This document shows, one piece after another, positions 11,312 to 23,659 of a stretch of 64,000 nt of DNA. Source of the stretch: Hypomesus transpacificus (taxonomy: Eukaryota; Chordata; Actinopteri; Osmeriformes; Osmeridae). The stretch lies in contig NC_061061.1 in assembly GCF_021917145.1 (NCBI RefSeq), forward strand, positions 3,295,390 to 3,359,389. The letters are read 5' to 3'. The position numbers and the translations under genes were made by a program. How positions within the stretch are numbered: position 1 is the stretch's first letter; each line of letters opens with the position of its first letter. Under the pieces are notes generated by a model. The model had not been told where the DNA came from, made no database searches, and was given only the letters and a program-made list of their open reading frames with translations.

Positions 11312-11600
11312 GTTTGTTCAAAACGAATTCAACTTAAGCGCTCTTTTGTGACGTGGGTGATTACCTTACTGTTGATCATCTGTCCATCATCGTTTAAAGC
11401 CCGCCCTGGCAATTTAATTGGTTCGCCCAGATTCTGGTTTTCTGTAGTTGGTCCCCAATACGAGACCCTCCAGACCCAACTTCCCGACCAAATTTTTTTG
11501 GGGGTGGGGAGAAGTTGGGCTGGCAGCCAGGCTACTCCAGACCCAACTTCCCGACCAAATTTTTTGTGGGCGGGGAGAAGTTGGGCTGGCAGCCAGGCTA

Positions 11601-11892
11601 ACGATTTGCAGGAGCAGACAACGATTAGCAGGAGCAGAACACGATTAGCAGGAGCAGGACAAAATTAGCAGGAGCAGAACAAGATTAGCAGGAGCAGAAA
11701 AAGATTTGCATCCGTAAAAAAGTGTTTGTCAAAAATAATTGGCATAATACAACACTTTTTTACGGATGCAAACTATTTCTGCTCCTGCTAATCGTTTTCT
11801 GCTCCTGCAAATCTTGTTCTGCTCCTAAAAATCTTGTTCTGCTCCTGATAATCTTTTTCTGCTCCTGCTAATCCTTTTCTGCTCCTACTAAT
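11601..11892. mobile_element. Small foldback element with GGAGCAG subrepeats in its arms
   Basis: The left arm has repeated units of about 18 bases (ATTAGCAGGAGCAGAACA type), five to six times. The right arm has the reverse complement (TTCTGCTCCTGCTAAT type) six times. The innermost stem is a perfect 22-base inverted repeat (11705-11726 with 11751-11772) around a 24-base AT-rich loop. It abuts the TAGCCTG dimer. No coding potential; no target duplication could be identified. Confidence 0.7.
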
Positions 11893-11912
11893 TATTATTG
11901 ACCCTAATTTGA

Positions 11913-13362
11913 CTCCATAGCCTATAACAGCGCAGTTCCCTCTGTGGTGTAGTTGATTCAATTTTGTTTATTTCATTTTCATTTATATAGAACACTTTTA
12001 AAACAACAACAGTATCATTTAGCCATTTGAAATCTATTGTAATGACTTGACTAGGTCAGAAAGGAACAATCGTCCAGGCATAAGATGAAGTTCCCGAATT
12101 GACGTTTATTATCCACACAGGCACAGCAAGCCAAACAGCTGTTTGGTCCTGGCCCACGCTAAATACAAGAAAAGTAGGCCTAACCCACAAAACAATACTA
12201 ACCGTCTCTTGTGAAACCCAAACGTAACTGAAAGAACAGACGCTAAACCTGGTCTTAACTTCGAATGCTCCAACCACCAGGATGCCCGGCGTCCGAACAT
12301 TATGGGCATTCCCGTGATTAGCAGACAGACGGTTGATTGGCATGTCGAACCCCGCGAACACTACTGGTAAACAACCAAATTTACAGCCTAACATAACACA
12401 CGTCTTTCGGTGTGGGTCGCTAGACTATTTTTGTACTTTAACTGCTAAGATTCCTTGATGAGATGCCTTATCAATTTATTAACGTTACAAAAGATTAACG
12501 CTGAAGTCAGATAGCTACCCTGTTTGCTATTGTAAAATGCCTGTTAGAAATACGTATTTCAGAGTGGGGCTAGCCATGATTTAGTAGTTGATTGAAGATA
12601 ATAATGAGAATATGTTTAAGATTGAGATTGGACTCAAATGTGGGTAATTGGATGTGTAAGCCTACATGTTATTTTTGCTTAGTGTTCACTTCAAATATTA
12701 AAAGAAGGAGATAGCAGACTTCTTCAAAAAGCTGAGCAAACAGGATCAGGTGGAAAGACCCCAGTCCTTGCACCACCCCAAGACCTCAGAGCAGCATGCT
12801 AGTCAGTCAGTCACATGCCAAGTTTAGCCTGTGTTTGTAGGCCACACATGTAAGCCTACACAAAAGTTTTTCCCCAGATTAAGCCTCACTTTAAAATGAT
12901 GGTTGTTGATTCATGAGTGTTCTTGTTTTGATGGCTGTGGCATTTTTTGTGTGAGTATACACTAAAAGTTATGTTTTAATGTAAAAGAAGGATCTAACCT
13001 GGTTAGACCCAGATTATACAGTGTATTCATGAAAACAGAGTGACCAAAGTCTCTCCAGTTTGTGAGAAGCCTACACTATAGTGTTTGTAAGAAAGAAATA
13101 CGTTGCTGATGTAGAGACACAGTCTATTCATAGTAAATGTATAATTTAATTAAAGTAACCCTAGTGGACCATACTAGGCCACATTGAAGAACTCTGGCTT
13201 AAGTGAATTTTAATTTATATTTCTCATCAGCAATCATATGAATAATTTACACTGCTTAGATGCCAGGGCAGCCAGGCTAAGGTTACACACAGATTCTAAG
13301 TCTTGAAGTAGCCCTGGCCACGCCTTGGCCACCCTATATATAAAAGTGTGGTTCCGCCACTG
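11913..13362 (-). mobile_element. hAT-like element (CAGTGGCGGAACC end), left-truncated
   Basis: Read on the minus strand from 13362 the end is CAGTGGCGGAACCACAC. The body is the inverted counterpart of 29378-30900 over about 1.4 kb, including a conserved stretch with GTTTCACAAGAGACGGTTA and ATTCCCGTGATTAGCAGACA-like words. Open frames inside (for example 12056-12394 minus) are not conserved as proteins between the two copies and are not called as genes. The left end is lost against the foldback at 11.6-11.9 kb. Confidence 0.7.
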
Positions 13363-13467
13363 AATAGAATACCTGTGAATAAACAAATTTACATTTGATC
13401 TACAATATCAAGTTAATTCAAATGCAAACCTTTATTTCCCTGCACTTGCAAAGTCTGTTCCTATCTT

Positions 13468-16130
13468 TGTTCTAACCAAGCATTTATAGTGTTAATCATT
13501 TTACCACTTCACGTGCCTAGATCTCTCGCCTGTATTCTTTGACAGTTCTTGCAGATTATCCTGACATGCCTGTTTGCCTGTCTATGACCCATTGCCTGTA
13601 ACCTCTACTCTGCCTTTTGCAAAACCCTAAAGCCCTGTTTGCTCATTTACAAAGTATAACTTCTTTTTGTTTATAAAAAGGCGTGTTTGTTGACAGAGGG
13701 CTCACAACATGCAATGACAGAAGAAGACTATACAGTAGTATTGAATCTGATTCTGAACATGGAACTGTTCTTTGTTGTGGTGGCTGATTAAAGGGGTCAG
13801 GGTTAGAAAAAATGTGTTTAATTAAAAATTTGAGAACACATTTTAATTCAAGCCCTGGAAATACGTGTTTCTATGTTGAAATGTATGATCAAACAAAACA
13901 TTCTCATTGTCAATAAACGACTCAAAATAGTCACAAATTGGATATCTAAGTACAGTGCATAGCATGTTCAAATTGCTTCAGCATAGCACACTTTTTGTGG
14001 ATAGTCGGGTTATTGGGGAAGGGGGGAGGTTGGGGTGTGTTGTGCATTCCAAATATGGGTGTGGATCTCAAGACCTGATAAACAGAGCGAGATATGTAAA
14101 ACACACAAAGAAATATCCCACAAAACAAACATGGCAAAGGGATGCGATCATGAAGGGGAGGGGTGTTACAGGGCAGAGGATGAGCAGATTGTGAGCACAG
14201 ATCACAGAGGAAAGCTGCAGAGAAAGATGGTTGGATGAGGTGAATCATCATTGGACTGTGCTTCTCAGTGGAAGAGGGTGACAGAGAGCAGGGGGGCCAC
14301 CAGGAGCAGCAGGCTCGCGGCGAGGCTCTGTGCGTCGTTGCACAGGTGTCCTTCACAACAGTCCAGCTTGACGCTTATGCCTGGCAGTTGAGCTGACATG
14401 GACCCTGCACAAAAACTCCTGCTGGCACATCCCTTCATGGAAACCTTCTGGCCTGAGACCTCAGCTACAAGCACAAGAAGAAGCACTGTTATTCCCTCGG
14501 TTTACCGTCACACCTATGCTGTGCACAGACAGAGGTATTTTCTGAACATAATTTGATATATAGAACAACAAGCACTGTCATGAGTGGAATTAGAAATATT
14601 TGGGAATAATAGAGAACCAATCATGTGAAACATTACTTGTAGTGGAGATACAGCTATTCTCGTCCCCCAGGCAGTCTAGAGTGGTGAGGCAATCCTGGCC
14701 GTTGCATGTGAAGCACTGTTTCCCATTAGGGGTACCACTGCTGGATTCTGTGGAGCAGAAAAAAAGAAGCACTGAGTTACCACAGGCTATAGACATAGGC
14801 GCCGATTTATGTTTTTCTCCGTTGGTGCTCACGGGCGCACGCCACGCCCGTAGTGAAAATGTGCATTTCAGAACCTTAGGAGATGGACAGCGGCATACTC
14901 TAACACACACGCCTATTAACTCGATAATAAAACTATAAAGTATATATCGGCGCCTATGACTGTAGTTATTGTATAACCGGTGGAAAGTTTTCGTATTGCA
15001 CGTTTACATGACAATCTTTTTCTACTTGACTTGAATAAAATGTCAGATTCCAATTATCAAAGACGGTTTATCCTATAGGTGATGCAATATAACAATCATA
15101 ATAATACTGGTTTACACGATAATAATCATAAAAGATTTAATACAAATTGGCTTATAAGGAGTATTTATGATAAATCATATAATAATACAAAATACATCAT
15201 ATAGATTTAACGTAATAACAATAATATTGGTTTACACGTAAAGACTAACCTGGGACAGTTTGAGAGTTGCAGAGCTCTGTGGTGCAGCACTTGCTATTTA
15301 GCAATGTCCTTGAGATTCCAAAGTTCATTGACCCTGTCAGGCACTCAGCAGGCGTAGCACAGCTCTTCGCGGTCACATCTACGATTTTTGACCCTCCTTG
15401 ATAGTTATGGAAAACATTTACAGTCATTCAAAACAGGATTTCATTATGTCTGTAATGAAAACAATTTGGCCAACCCGTACCGTGATAAAGCCAATATAGG
15501 CTACATCATAATACAATTAAATGAGTTTCGCATTCAAATATCTGACCTGCGTAAGATGTGACCCTCATTGCTGCACATTGAGTGGAACTGGGACATGTCT
15601 TCTGGGTCTCCGTGCATGTAAGATCTGCCCCGGGTACGCACTCGTAACATTTGAGTGTGAAGGCTAAAATATGGGTGTATCAGAACAGGTTATTTCGGTT
15701 ATTAGAAACTGCAAATAAATCGACAATAGACCTGTTGTAGTGAGAATACAGAACGGCTTGCATCAATGATTCTAGTTGGATTAGGCTACTTTTATTTGGA
15801 AGTCACATAATCAAAACCTTATATAAATCAGCAGACACAGGTAGCCTAATATATTAAATGAAACTATGCAACCAGTCTAGGATAGGCTAGGTATTTGAGA
15901 CTTACCTGTGGAAAACAGCGCACATCCAACGAAAAGTACGGCGAAATGCATTGTGATGCAAATTGGTTACTCTATAAAAGACCGACTGAGGCTGGGCGGG
16001 TTGAGTTGAAGCATTTAAAGGTGTTTTCTGGGAGTGGTTTATTGCGGGGTAAACATTTAACGGGAAAAGAAACTTAACTAATTTCTGTGAAATGGATATA
16101 GGCCTAGCTTGTAGGCAGATAGGGCATATA
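13468..16130. repeat. Segmental duplication, LY6 gene unit A
   Basis: This block including the LY6 gene matches 26970-29088 in the same orientation, apart from a deletion of about 0.65 kb in the latter. Both start at a TTCTAACCAAGCATTTATA boundary and end near an AACTTAACTMATTTCTGTGA stretch. A third, more diverged copy without the downstream part is at 54.4-56.0 kb. Confidence 0.85.
14265..15951 (-). CDS. LY6/uPAR-like protein, two LU domains, GPI-anchored (LY6-1)
   Basis: Five exons: 15951-15906 (signal peptide MHFAVLFVGCALFST), 15663-15547 and 15396-15250 (first LU domain), 14747-14637 and 14464-14265 (second LU domain and tail). All introns are phase 1 with GT-AG ends, and the coding length of 621 bases gives 206 residues. 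Each LU domain has ten cysteines, with CYEC...KCCTTELCN in the first and CFTC...CCEGHLCND in the second. The protein ends with the hydrophobic run SLAASLLLLVAPLLSVTLFH, a GPI-attachment signal, so it should sit on the outer cell surface. The layout is that of uPAR-like/PINLYP-like proteins; ligand unknown. The exon 3 acceptor (ATCAAG) has a weak pyrimidine tract but is shared by LY6-3. Paralogues at 27.9 and 54.4 kb. Confidence 0.85.
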
Positions 16131-16317
16131 ACACAGGCCACAATCAACTGAAATGAGACATCAGTACACAGACTATCTTTATAATAGGCTTATGCTACGT
16201 TAAATTCTGGTGGTCCCTGCATGTAATTAGTTTTTTAGAAAAATCTTATAGCAGGCCTATATAGCTTAGATTATACAGTATAATACAATATACAGTATGA
16301 CAAACATACAGTAGTCA

Positions 16318-17061
16318 CAGGGTCGGACTGGCCATCGGGAGACTCGGGATATTTCCCGAACGGCTGGTCAAACAAACGGCCGCTACGGCCACGGCACTAT
16401 TCAAGAAAAAAAAGTCACAAGACGGAGAGTTTGCAGCCCGAAGATGCGGTTGTACCAGAGGCGCCAGGTGCAAGTGTAAGCTCCTGTAATTTCGACATTT
16501 AAAAAATTCAAATATCATTCCAAACCATATTGTTTTTATTTTTCTAAAACATTATACATTTGGTATTACTGTTAGCCAATATATACATTTTAAATTAAGT
16601 AAAATAAATGGCCAAGAGAAAAAGGCACTCATCTAAATATGCACAACATGTTTTTTGGCTTTCAATAATAAATGTGCTATTTGGCTCAAATGCAAATGTC
16701 TTGATTTTTTTGTTCTGTGTATTAAAGCAGGCACAGGTGACACAGGGAAAGAGATGGAGGCTGCTGTGGTGTCAGGGTCCAGTGGAGAGACTAACAGGTG
16801 CAGCACTAAAACTGTACACAATAGTCAGTCTGTTAACAGGGTTATTATATGGAAATTCGTTTGTTGAATTGATTGTCATTATTGAATATAGTTAACTTAT
16901 TATTGTTCTTTTGCAACATCAAATAGCAGAGGCAGAAACAGAGACAAGTATGGAAAAGAAAAAGAAAGTAGGGGGTGAAAAAAGTGAATGGGGGAGGGGG
17001 GGCAGTGGGGTGGTCTGTGTTTCAAAGTCCCGGGCTGTTTTTCAGTCCCAGTCCGAGCCTG
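16318..17061 (+). mobile_element. Non-autonomous hAT-like element with CAGGGTCGGACTGG ends
   Basis: Left end CAGGGTCGGACTGGCCATCG; right end, read on the minus strand from 17061, CAGGCTCGGACTGGGACTG. No clear 8-bp target duplication was found. A truncated inverted relative is at 34829-35425, sharing the subterminal AACAGCCCGGGACTTTGAAA and the internal GGAGGCTGCTGTGGTGTCAG region. No coding capacity seen. Confidence 0.7.
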
Positions 17062-17294
17062 GCATAGTGTAAGTAGCCTATTGTATTGTCAGTATTGTAC
17101 AGTGCAGCACAGTAGGCTAGTTTCGAATTGGGGTGCTGGATGATTTGGTTTCACTTCTTCAGGTCGTGTATCAACATAGGCGTATTTTAAGTTTCGACCG
17201 ATGTAACCCGTGTCTTATCTTCAGTTCAGTCAAGCAAACATCCCAACCTGCAGAGACTCATTTCAGGGAGATAGCTCTCTAAACATACAAACAG

Positions 17295-20148
17295 GGTCCG
17301 TGTACCTTGTGGCCATTGGTTTTTCTATTTTGCAACCCGTGTTGACAAACGCAAAATAGGGCCGTAATATCGTTTTGTCATTTTAGTAACTCAAACACAC
17401 ATTTAAGTATTACGGCTTGTTTTTGGTTGTTTCTTTTTTTTTATTATAATGAAATAACCATATAACACAAATGGTATAACGAGCCATTAATCGTTGTTTT
17501 GATTATTCCATATCCTTTATGCTATTATCTGCAAAAAAAATAAAAAATTGCCTCGTAATATCGTTTTGTCCATTTTGGATGTCAGAACCAGATAAAGTCT
17601 TGGTTTCCGTTGTTTTGTTTCATTTTGGAATTACGGAATATCCATATAACAAAACGGTATAGGCCTAACGAGCCATTTACTCATTTGTGTGATCGGCCGT
17701 ATTATGCATACTGGCACAAGTGAAAGAGAGAGAGAGGGGGAAAGACGTGTAACGATTGGGGGTGTTATTACTATCGGACACCAGAGGGCAGCAACGACTA
17801 TCTTTAAAAAAAAAAATCCTGTGATCTGTAGGCCTTGCCTGGTTGCCAGCCCGACTTCTCCCCGCCCACAAAAGAATTTGGTCGGGAAGTTGGGTCTGGA
17901 GGGTCTCGTATTGGGATCAACTACATTAAACCAGGATCTGGGCGGACTAATTAAATTGCCAGGGCGGGCTTTATACGATGATGGACAGATGATCAACAGT
18001 AACGTAATCAACGACGTCACGAAAGAGCCCTTGGGTTGAATTCGTTTTCCCTCCCTCCCTCCCCCCACCTAAATTACCGCTTTCAGCTCTGTTGTACGTT
18101 TTAAAGAAGTGCATTGAGGCAATCATAGTGAGCAAGTTGAGGTCATGAGGGCTACCTTTGCATTTTACAAAGACACACAACTGACAGAGGCACTGTTGTG
18201 GATACTTTTTTCAAAGTTCTGATCATATTGTCCAAATTCAACTTCTTCAAAGTCCAAAAACAGCACGGAGCAGCAACGAGAGTGTTCCCAGGAAAATCTG
18301 ATTTCCTTTGTCTGTGCTACACCTTTTATATCCAACAAATTACACCCCTGAACTTAAAAAAAAAAAATATTTTGGCCTACTACAATTGTAAAAAACCTAT
18401 GACTTCTGCTCCAATTGGGCCTTGATGCAATGCTATGTCCTATGTTCTGCTGTTTCTGCAACATTTTTGGGGACTAACCAGGGACCAAACCAGTTCCTCT
18501 ATTCTGCCCTACTACATGTGTTTTCCAACACCAGTTGCAATCAACCCTGGGTTATAGCCCTTCACCATTGTATGGTGCCATTCATTCTTCACAGGTCACA
18601 GGCACCAAGTCAAAGTGAATAGTAACTGGTCCAACTCCATATCCAAGCCCATGGTATCTGTGGAGGACAGTCATCACACTTGTCAAATCCTTCCCACACA
18701 AATCCAATGACTTTAATAACTTGTGTGTAGGCCCATACTATAGCAGTTTGCAGACATACAACACAGATGAGACTGAGGAGAGTGAATTAAAGATAATGGT
18801 AATGGGAGGGTGTTGCACTTTTCTGCTTATTTTTTTCACCACTCACTTTACCTGGCCCCTCTAACAGCACCACTGGCCCTAATGTAACTGCCCCTCCCCC
18901 CCTCCATGGTCTAGAACCTCGCCTAGCTACATTGCAAATCAAGACAAGAGCTTTTTCATAAGGCCCAGTGGCAGACATGCTGTCTGAGGCTGTCAAATAT
19001 CAGCACTCATGGAATGCCTCCTGTACAATTAAAATAGGCCTACTTGGTTGGAACTAACTGAATATTTAAATTATGAACAAACAACAAAAACAATTTTGTG
19101 TAGTCACAGCCGCGCCTCTAAATGCATTCACTCTCATTTCTACGGTGGTCTCAAGCTAGTATACTAACTTCAAGCACAGAAGTATAGGCTAATATACGAA
19201 TCGTCACAAGCAGAACAGTGATTTTCTTTCTAAGGACATTTTAAAATGGTGTGTAACAGCGTATGAATGCATTGATGTTTGTTATGTTTTTTAGTAATTA
19301 AAAGGGAAGATTTGCTCACTGATTGCCTCAATGCATTTCATTAAAACGTACAACAGAGCTGAAAGGTAATTTAGGTGGGGGGAGGGTTGGGGAGGGTTTC
19401 TTGCACAGGTGTGATTGTCTTTTTCAACTGATACCATCGGGCCCTTTTGGCCTTGTTTGAACACACACTGGAGCCCCGTCTTGTAATGTTTCTAATATAT
19501 ATTACAAAAAATTGGGCTCATCAAAGATTTAGTAACTAAGTAGCAACTAGCAAACTCGGTTAACATGTGCCTCCAGTTTGGTGTGTCTTCTACTAAAGAG
19601 CCTGCTGCTATGTCGTCAAGAGTGTAGGCCTACAGATAATAGGTCGTTGCTGCCCTCTGGTGTTCGGAAGTAACAACACCCCCAATCGTTTAGCATCTCT
19701 CCCTCTCTCTCTTTTTCACTTGTGCCAGTATGCACGATACGGCCGATCAAACAAACGAATAAATGGTTCGTTATACCGTTTGTGTTATATGGATATTCCG
19801 TAATTCCAAAATGAAACAAAACAACGGAAACCAAGACTTTCCCCATAATCTGGTTCTGACATCCAAAATGGACAAATCGATATTACGCGGCTATTTTCTA
19901 TTTCTTTCAGATATTAGCATAAAGGATGGAAAAATCAAAACAACGACTAATGGCTTGTTATACCATTTGTGTTATATGGTTATTTCATTATAATAATAAA
20001 AAACGAAACAACCAAAAACAAGCCGTAATCCTTAAATGTGTGTTTGAGTTACTAAAATGACAAAACGATATTAGCCTACGGCCTTATTTTGCGTTTGTCA
20101 ACGCGGGTTGCAAAATAGAAAAACCAATGGCCACAAGGTACACGGACC
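17295..20148. mobile_element. 2.9 kb foldback element with long inverted repeats
   Basis: The outer ends are GGTCCGTGTACCTTGTGGCC at 17295 and its exact complement ending at 20148, flanked by AAACAG on both sides (17289-17294 and 20149-20154), a possible 6-bp target duplication. The arms match over about 500 bases (17295-17800 with 19645-20148), then again over about 90 bases (18060-18150 with 19305-19395). The left arm is interrupted by a TAGCCTG-family fragment (17832-18045); the right arm has extra sequence at about 19400-19620. The interior (18150-19300) shows no recognisable gene. A short relic of the same end is at 29090-29125. Confidence 0.75.
17832..18045. mobile_element. Truncated TAGCCTG-family element inside the foldback
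   Basis: It starts TGCCTGGTTGCCAGCCCGAC (a mutated TAGCCTGG end) and matches 59570-59770, including TTTGGTCGGGAAGTTGGGTC and GATGATGGACAGATGATCAA. It stops at TTGAATTCGTTTTC, so only the right part of the family (in its orientation) remains. It marks an insertion younger than the foldback arms. Confidence 0.75.
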
Positions 20149-20154
20149 AAACAG

Positions 20155-21132
20155 GTACCACTCCAATAACACGCACTACGCGCTGTGCGAAGCGCACCAA
20201 GTCCTGATGGGGCACCAAAAATTGCCAACTGAAAAATCATCATAGTTATTATAATTATAATGCCGATATTATTTCAGTAGGCCTATATAACTAGTAGGCA
20301 CCTTTTAGGCAAGTATGTCCCAAAACAGGCATCATAAAGGAATTAGGCGTAGGGCAAAAATGGCTGGCGGCGTCACTGCGTACAAATAATGGGGAGAGAA
20401 TTGTTAAGTTTCATTTAGTAGACTCGGACAGAGAAGTTTAAGCAGATTTCAACTTACAGCTGCTGACAACGATTGTATGACTGATCCAAACACAGGGAGG
20501 CCAATAGCCGCAAACAACTTGATTTTACCATTAAAAAAATATATAAATATATAGCTGCCGCTATGATGATTCCTCCTAAAAATAACAAGCATTGTAAAAT
20601 GTAAAGAAGATTACACTTAACAACTCACAATGGAGTTGAAAAATATATTCTCTAAAATTGAAGTTTTGAACACGTATCTTCGTAATTACTAATCCAACGC
20701 TTTAAACAACTCAGCCACAAGAACTTGATTGATTGACAAATTCATTTTGGATCAAGTTATTGAAAAGGAATACACTTTTCAATGCAGTCACAATATCGTT
20801 TAAAATAAAACTTCCACACACATAATGCAAGAAATCCGACACCCATAATATTATCCAAAAAGCACAAACGCTAATAGTTTTCGTTCTTTATAGCCGAGAT
20901 AGTAATCCCCTCAGAGTAAAACATTAAAAATATGGGATAAATGTTGTTCTAGCCAGCTACTTTAATCCTTTTAAAACATAATATTTTGTGATAATATTCG
21001 CTGTAACGCTAGCCGCAATGCAAATTTTCGCTATGTTATACACTATTGACTTAAGTTAAAACTGAAGTAAAAGTAAGTCATAAAGCCAATAGTATGAACC
21101 TGCAAAGCCGGAGACCCCGGAGGCCCCGGAGA
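20155..21132. other. AT-rich intergenic sequence, no gene recognised
   Basis: About 1 kb with many short AT runs (for example 20535-20556). No conserved coding, RNA or transposon end could be supported. Confidence 0.4.
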
Positions 21133-22570
21133 CAGGGGCGGATCTACCGGGGTGGCATGGGGTGGCAACTGCCACCCTAAAAATAGCCTTGCCACCCCAG
21201 CTGGCAGCTTTGAAAACAAAGAAAAGTTGTGGCTCATCTGACATTTACGAAATAATTTCTAATATCCGACTGCAAGCGAATGCAACATGAGACGACTCCA
21301 CCCCCCTCCCCACTCCTCCGAGTTGGACATTTGCCACAGCGAATTTCTAATATCCCAGTGCAGGTGAATGCAGCACTACACGACACAAACCCCCTACCCA
21401 CTCGTACATTTGAGAGAGCGAATTTATATACAAGCCCCCCAAAAACAGCAGATTTTTTTACATTTTCTGCTGTTATTCAGACTAAAAAACTGCGGAACTA
21501 CGATAGCCTTCCTGTTCTTTTGTCGGAGCGACCGAAGATTTTCCACAACAGTTTGACGCGGAATAGGCTATGGTCGATTGAATGTTGACAGACTTTGCAG
21601 AAAAGTATTAATCCATCCTCATAAAGATTGCCTGAACACTCACTGTCCCTGTCTATTCCTGTATTATTTGGTTGATAAGTGTTTCCGTGTCAATTCTTCA
21701 GGGCTGAATCTGAGCATTTTTGACTAACGTTTTAATACTGGTTATAGTCTAACGTAAACGTTACTGTATCGGTTTCAGGGTTGACAGACTTCCTTTGATT
21801 GCTATCACAGACCTGGGCTACTACCTACACTGATGGAAATGGTCTCTATTAAGACAGGTTAAACATTTCGAAAAGAATACAGACATAATATGAGTTGACA
21901 AGCTTATTTAAATTTAGCCTCAGACCAATGCATTCTATTTGAAATTCCACGGGTTTTCGTAAAACGTAATTCGATTGCGAATTTTGCGCCTGCTAATATC
22001 CCACTGCAAGTGAATGCAGCACTAAACGACTCCAACCACCCTCCCCATTGCGCCAACTGAGACTGAGGTGAAATCAGTTTTATATTCGGGATTCAACAGA
22101 CATTCATATTTGTAACTTTTTTCAGGCTCCGTGTCATATTTAGGGACCGGGGTAAAAGAGTAGACAGCCTGAATATCGAAAAAATCTATCATCCATTTGA
22201 ATACACACCATTTTCAGTGTTTCTTCAACATTTCTGTCAAAATGGACCATACAAACTTCAAACTTGTGGCACATTCTTCTACTACTAACCGGCCAAGTTG
22301 TCCAAACTTTGGTTTGATGATACAGTTTATTATGGATTAGCCAATAAATCAATGAAAACACTTTTGAAATTTGTGTTCAGTGTTTCCTCAATATCTTTGA
22401 TTTGAGGCTTAAATAATGTGCCATAATAATGTAGCATTATGTTTTTGAGTTAAAATGTCTTAATTTGGGGGCATTTCAAATAAACACTGATTCCAAATAA
22501 ACATTGATTAATATGACTGCGATTAAATCAGCATATATACTTCTGCCACAGGGGTGCCACCCCTCAAAAT
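21133..22570. mobile_element. Possible hAT-like element or fragment
   Basis: It begins CAGGGGCGGATCTACCGGGG followed by GGTGGCATGGGGTGGCAACTGCCACCC, a GC-rich subterminal pattern typical of fish hAT elements, with a CAGGGGTGCCACCCCTC stretch near 22551-22567. Inside, the word group AATATCCCANTGCAAGTGAATGC occurs three times (about 21262, 21349 and 21996). The right terminus is not certain, so the limits are tentative. Confidence 0.35.
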
Positions 22571-23659
22571 CTCTTTTTATTACACAATGGTGGAGCAGAA
22601 ACTAGCAATTCCATGAATCCCATGGAAACAAAGGTAAATGTGTGAGATGAACTGATGTCGAGCACAAATCATCCAAGAAGTAGTACTTCTCTTGAGTGAG
22701 TTTTTATTCAGATGACTACCCAGATAGCAGCTGATTCCGCGCCGGATCTGGCTGAGTTCCGGTGTTGTATCACCCGATGCATGACTCTCTGGATTGGCAC
22801 CCCCTTCGCGGGAGCGCGCGCGATTCAAAGAGTGAAGGATTTCGTCTTGATATCGCATCCAAAAGAAGGGGAGACAGAAGTCTCACATTATACCGTCTTT
22901 GTTGTTGAATTCAAGAGAAGGATGTCTGTTATCTGTGTAAATATCAGATGCTATTTTCAACACAAAATCCTTAAAATTCATAATTCAAACGGTATACGCG
23001 AACCAACATTCTTGCTCCACGACATCGCATTCTGAGGAAATATACCCCAGTATGATCATGATTATTGCTACACAAAATGTATTTTGTGTAGCAGGTTCAA
23101 AGTATTTCACATGGCATGGCTCTTCATACTAATGTATAGGTTCAAAGGCATGCGATTTTAATGCAGTTAGCCTGTGCGTAGGGTGGGTTACTCAGACAGG
23201 TCGAAAACAACAGCCTTCTGATCCAGAATAGGCTATCAGCTGTCCTGAAAAGGGACCAAAGGTTCAGATGCCTAGCTTACAAAAGACAAGTACTAAAAAC
23301 AATGTATCAGCCATGTATCAACATCAAAAGAACCATCAAAAAAGATAGGAAATATTATTCTTATTGTTTAAGTCAATTAAATAATTGAAAAAATAAAACA
23401 TTATAATCCCTCACCTACCATGGACTATTCTGTTTTCAGACCTGTCCACCCTATACATACACATGTATTGGTATTCAATTTATGCTATTAAATGTACATA
23501 ATGCTGGCGTAGAAGGATAGAAACGTATGTGGGGGGAGAGCATTTCATGGCAGGTTTTCCATGGGATGTAAGTGCAATGCACCCCCTGTTAACCCTGACT
23601 AGGACAGTGTGACATGCCTGAAACGTACTGTGCATACTCATACCAGTGCCCTCAGTGTA

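Larger units (their letters stand above)
10753..11600. mobile_element. TAGCCTG-ended DNA transposon, unit 2, with duplicated right end
   Basis: Left end TAGCCTGACGTTGTCATACT, right end GGCAGCCAGGCTA. The last 66 bases (ending at 11534) are repeated immediately (ending at 11600), so the right terminus is present twice in tandem. Units 1 and 2 are highly similar, suggesting a tandem duplication or recombination between two insertions. No target duplication can be read because both outer flanks are other repeats. Confidence 0.75.

Noticed and set aside
12056..12394. 112-residue minus-strand frame
   Set aside because: Not kept intact in the related copy at 30.4-30.8 kb; part of the hAT-like element.
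17631..18068. 145-residue minus-strand frame and its plus-strand partner
   Set aside because: Covers the junction of the foldback arm and the TAGCCTG fragment; the same words recur at 11.4 and 59.7 kb as repeat DNA.
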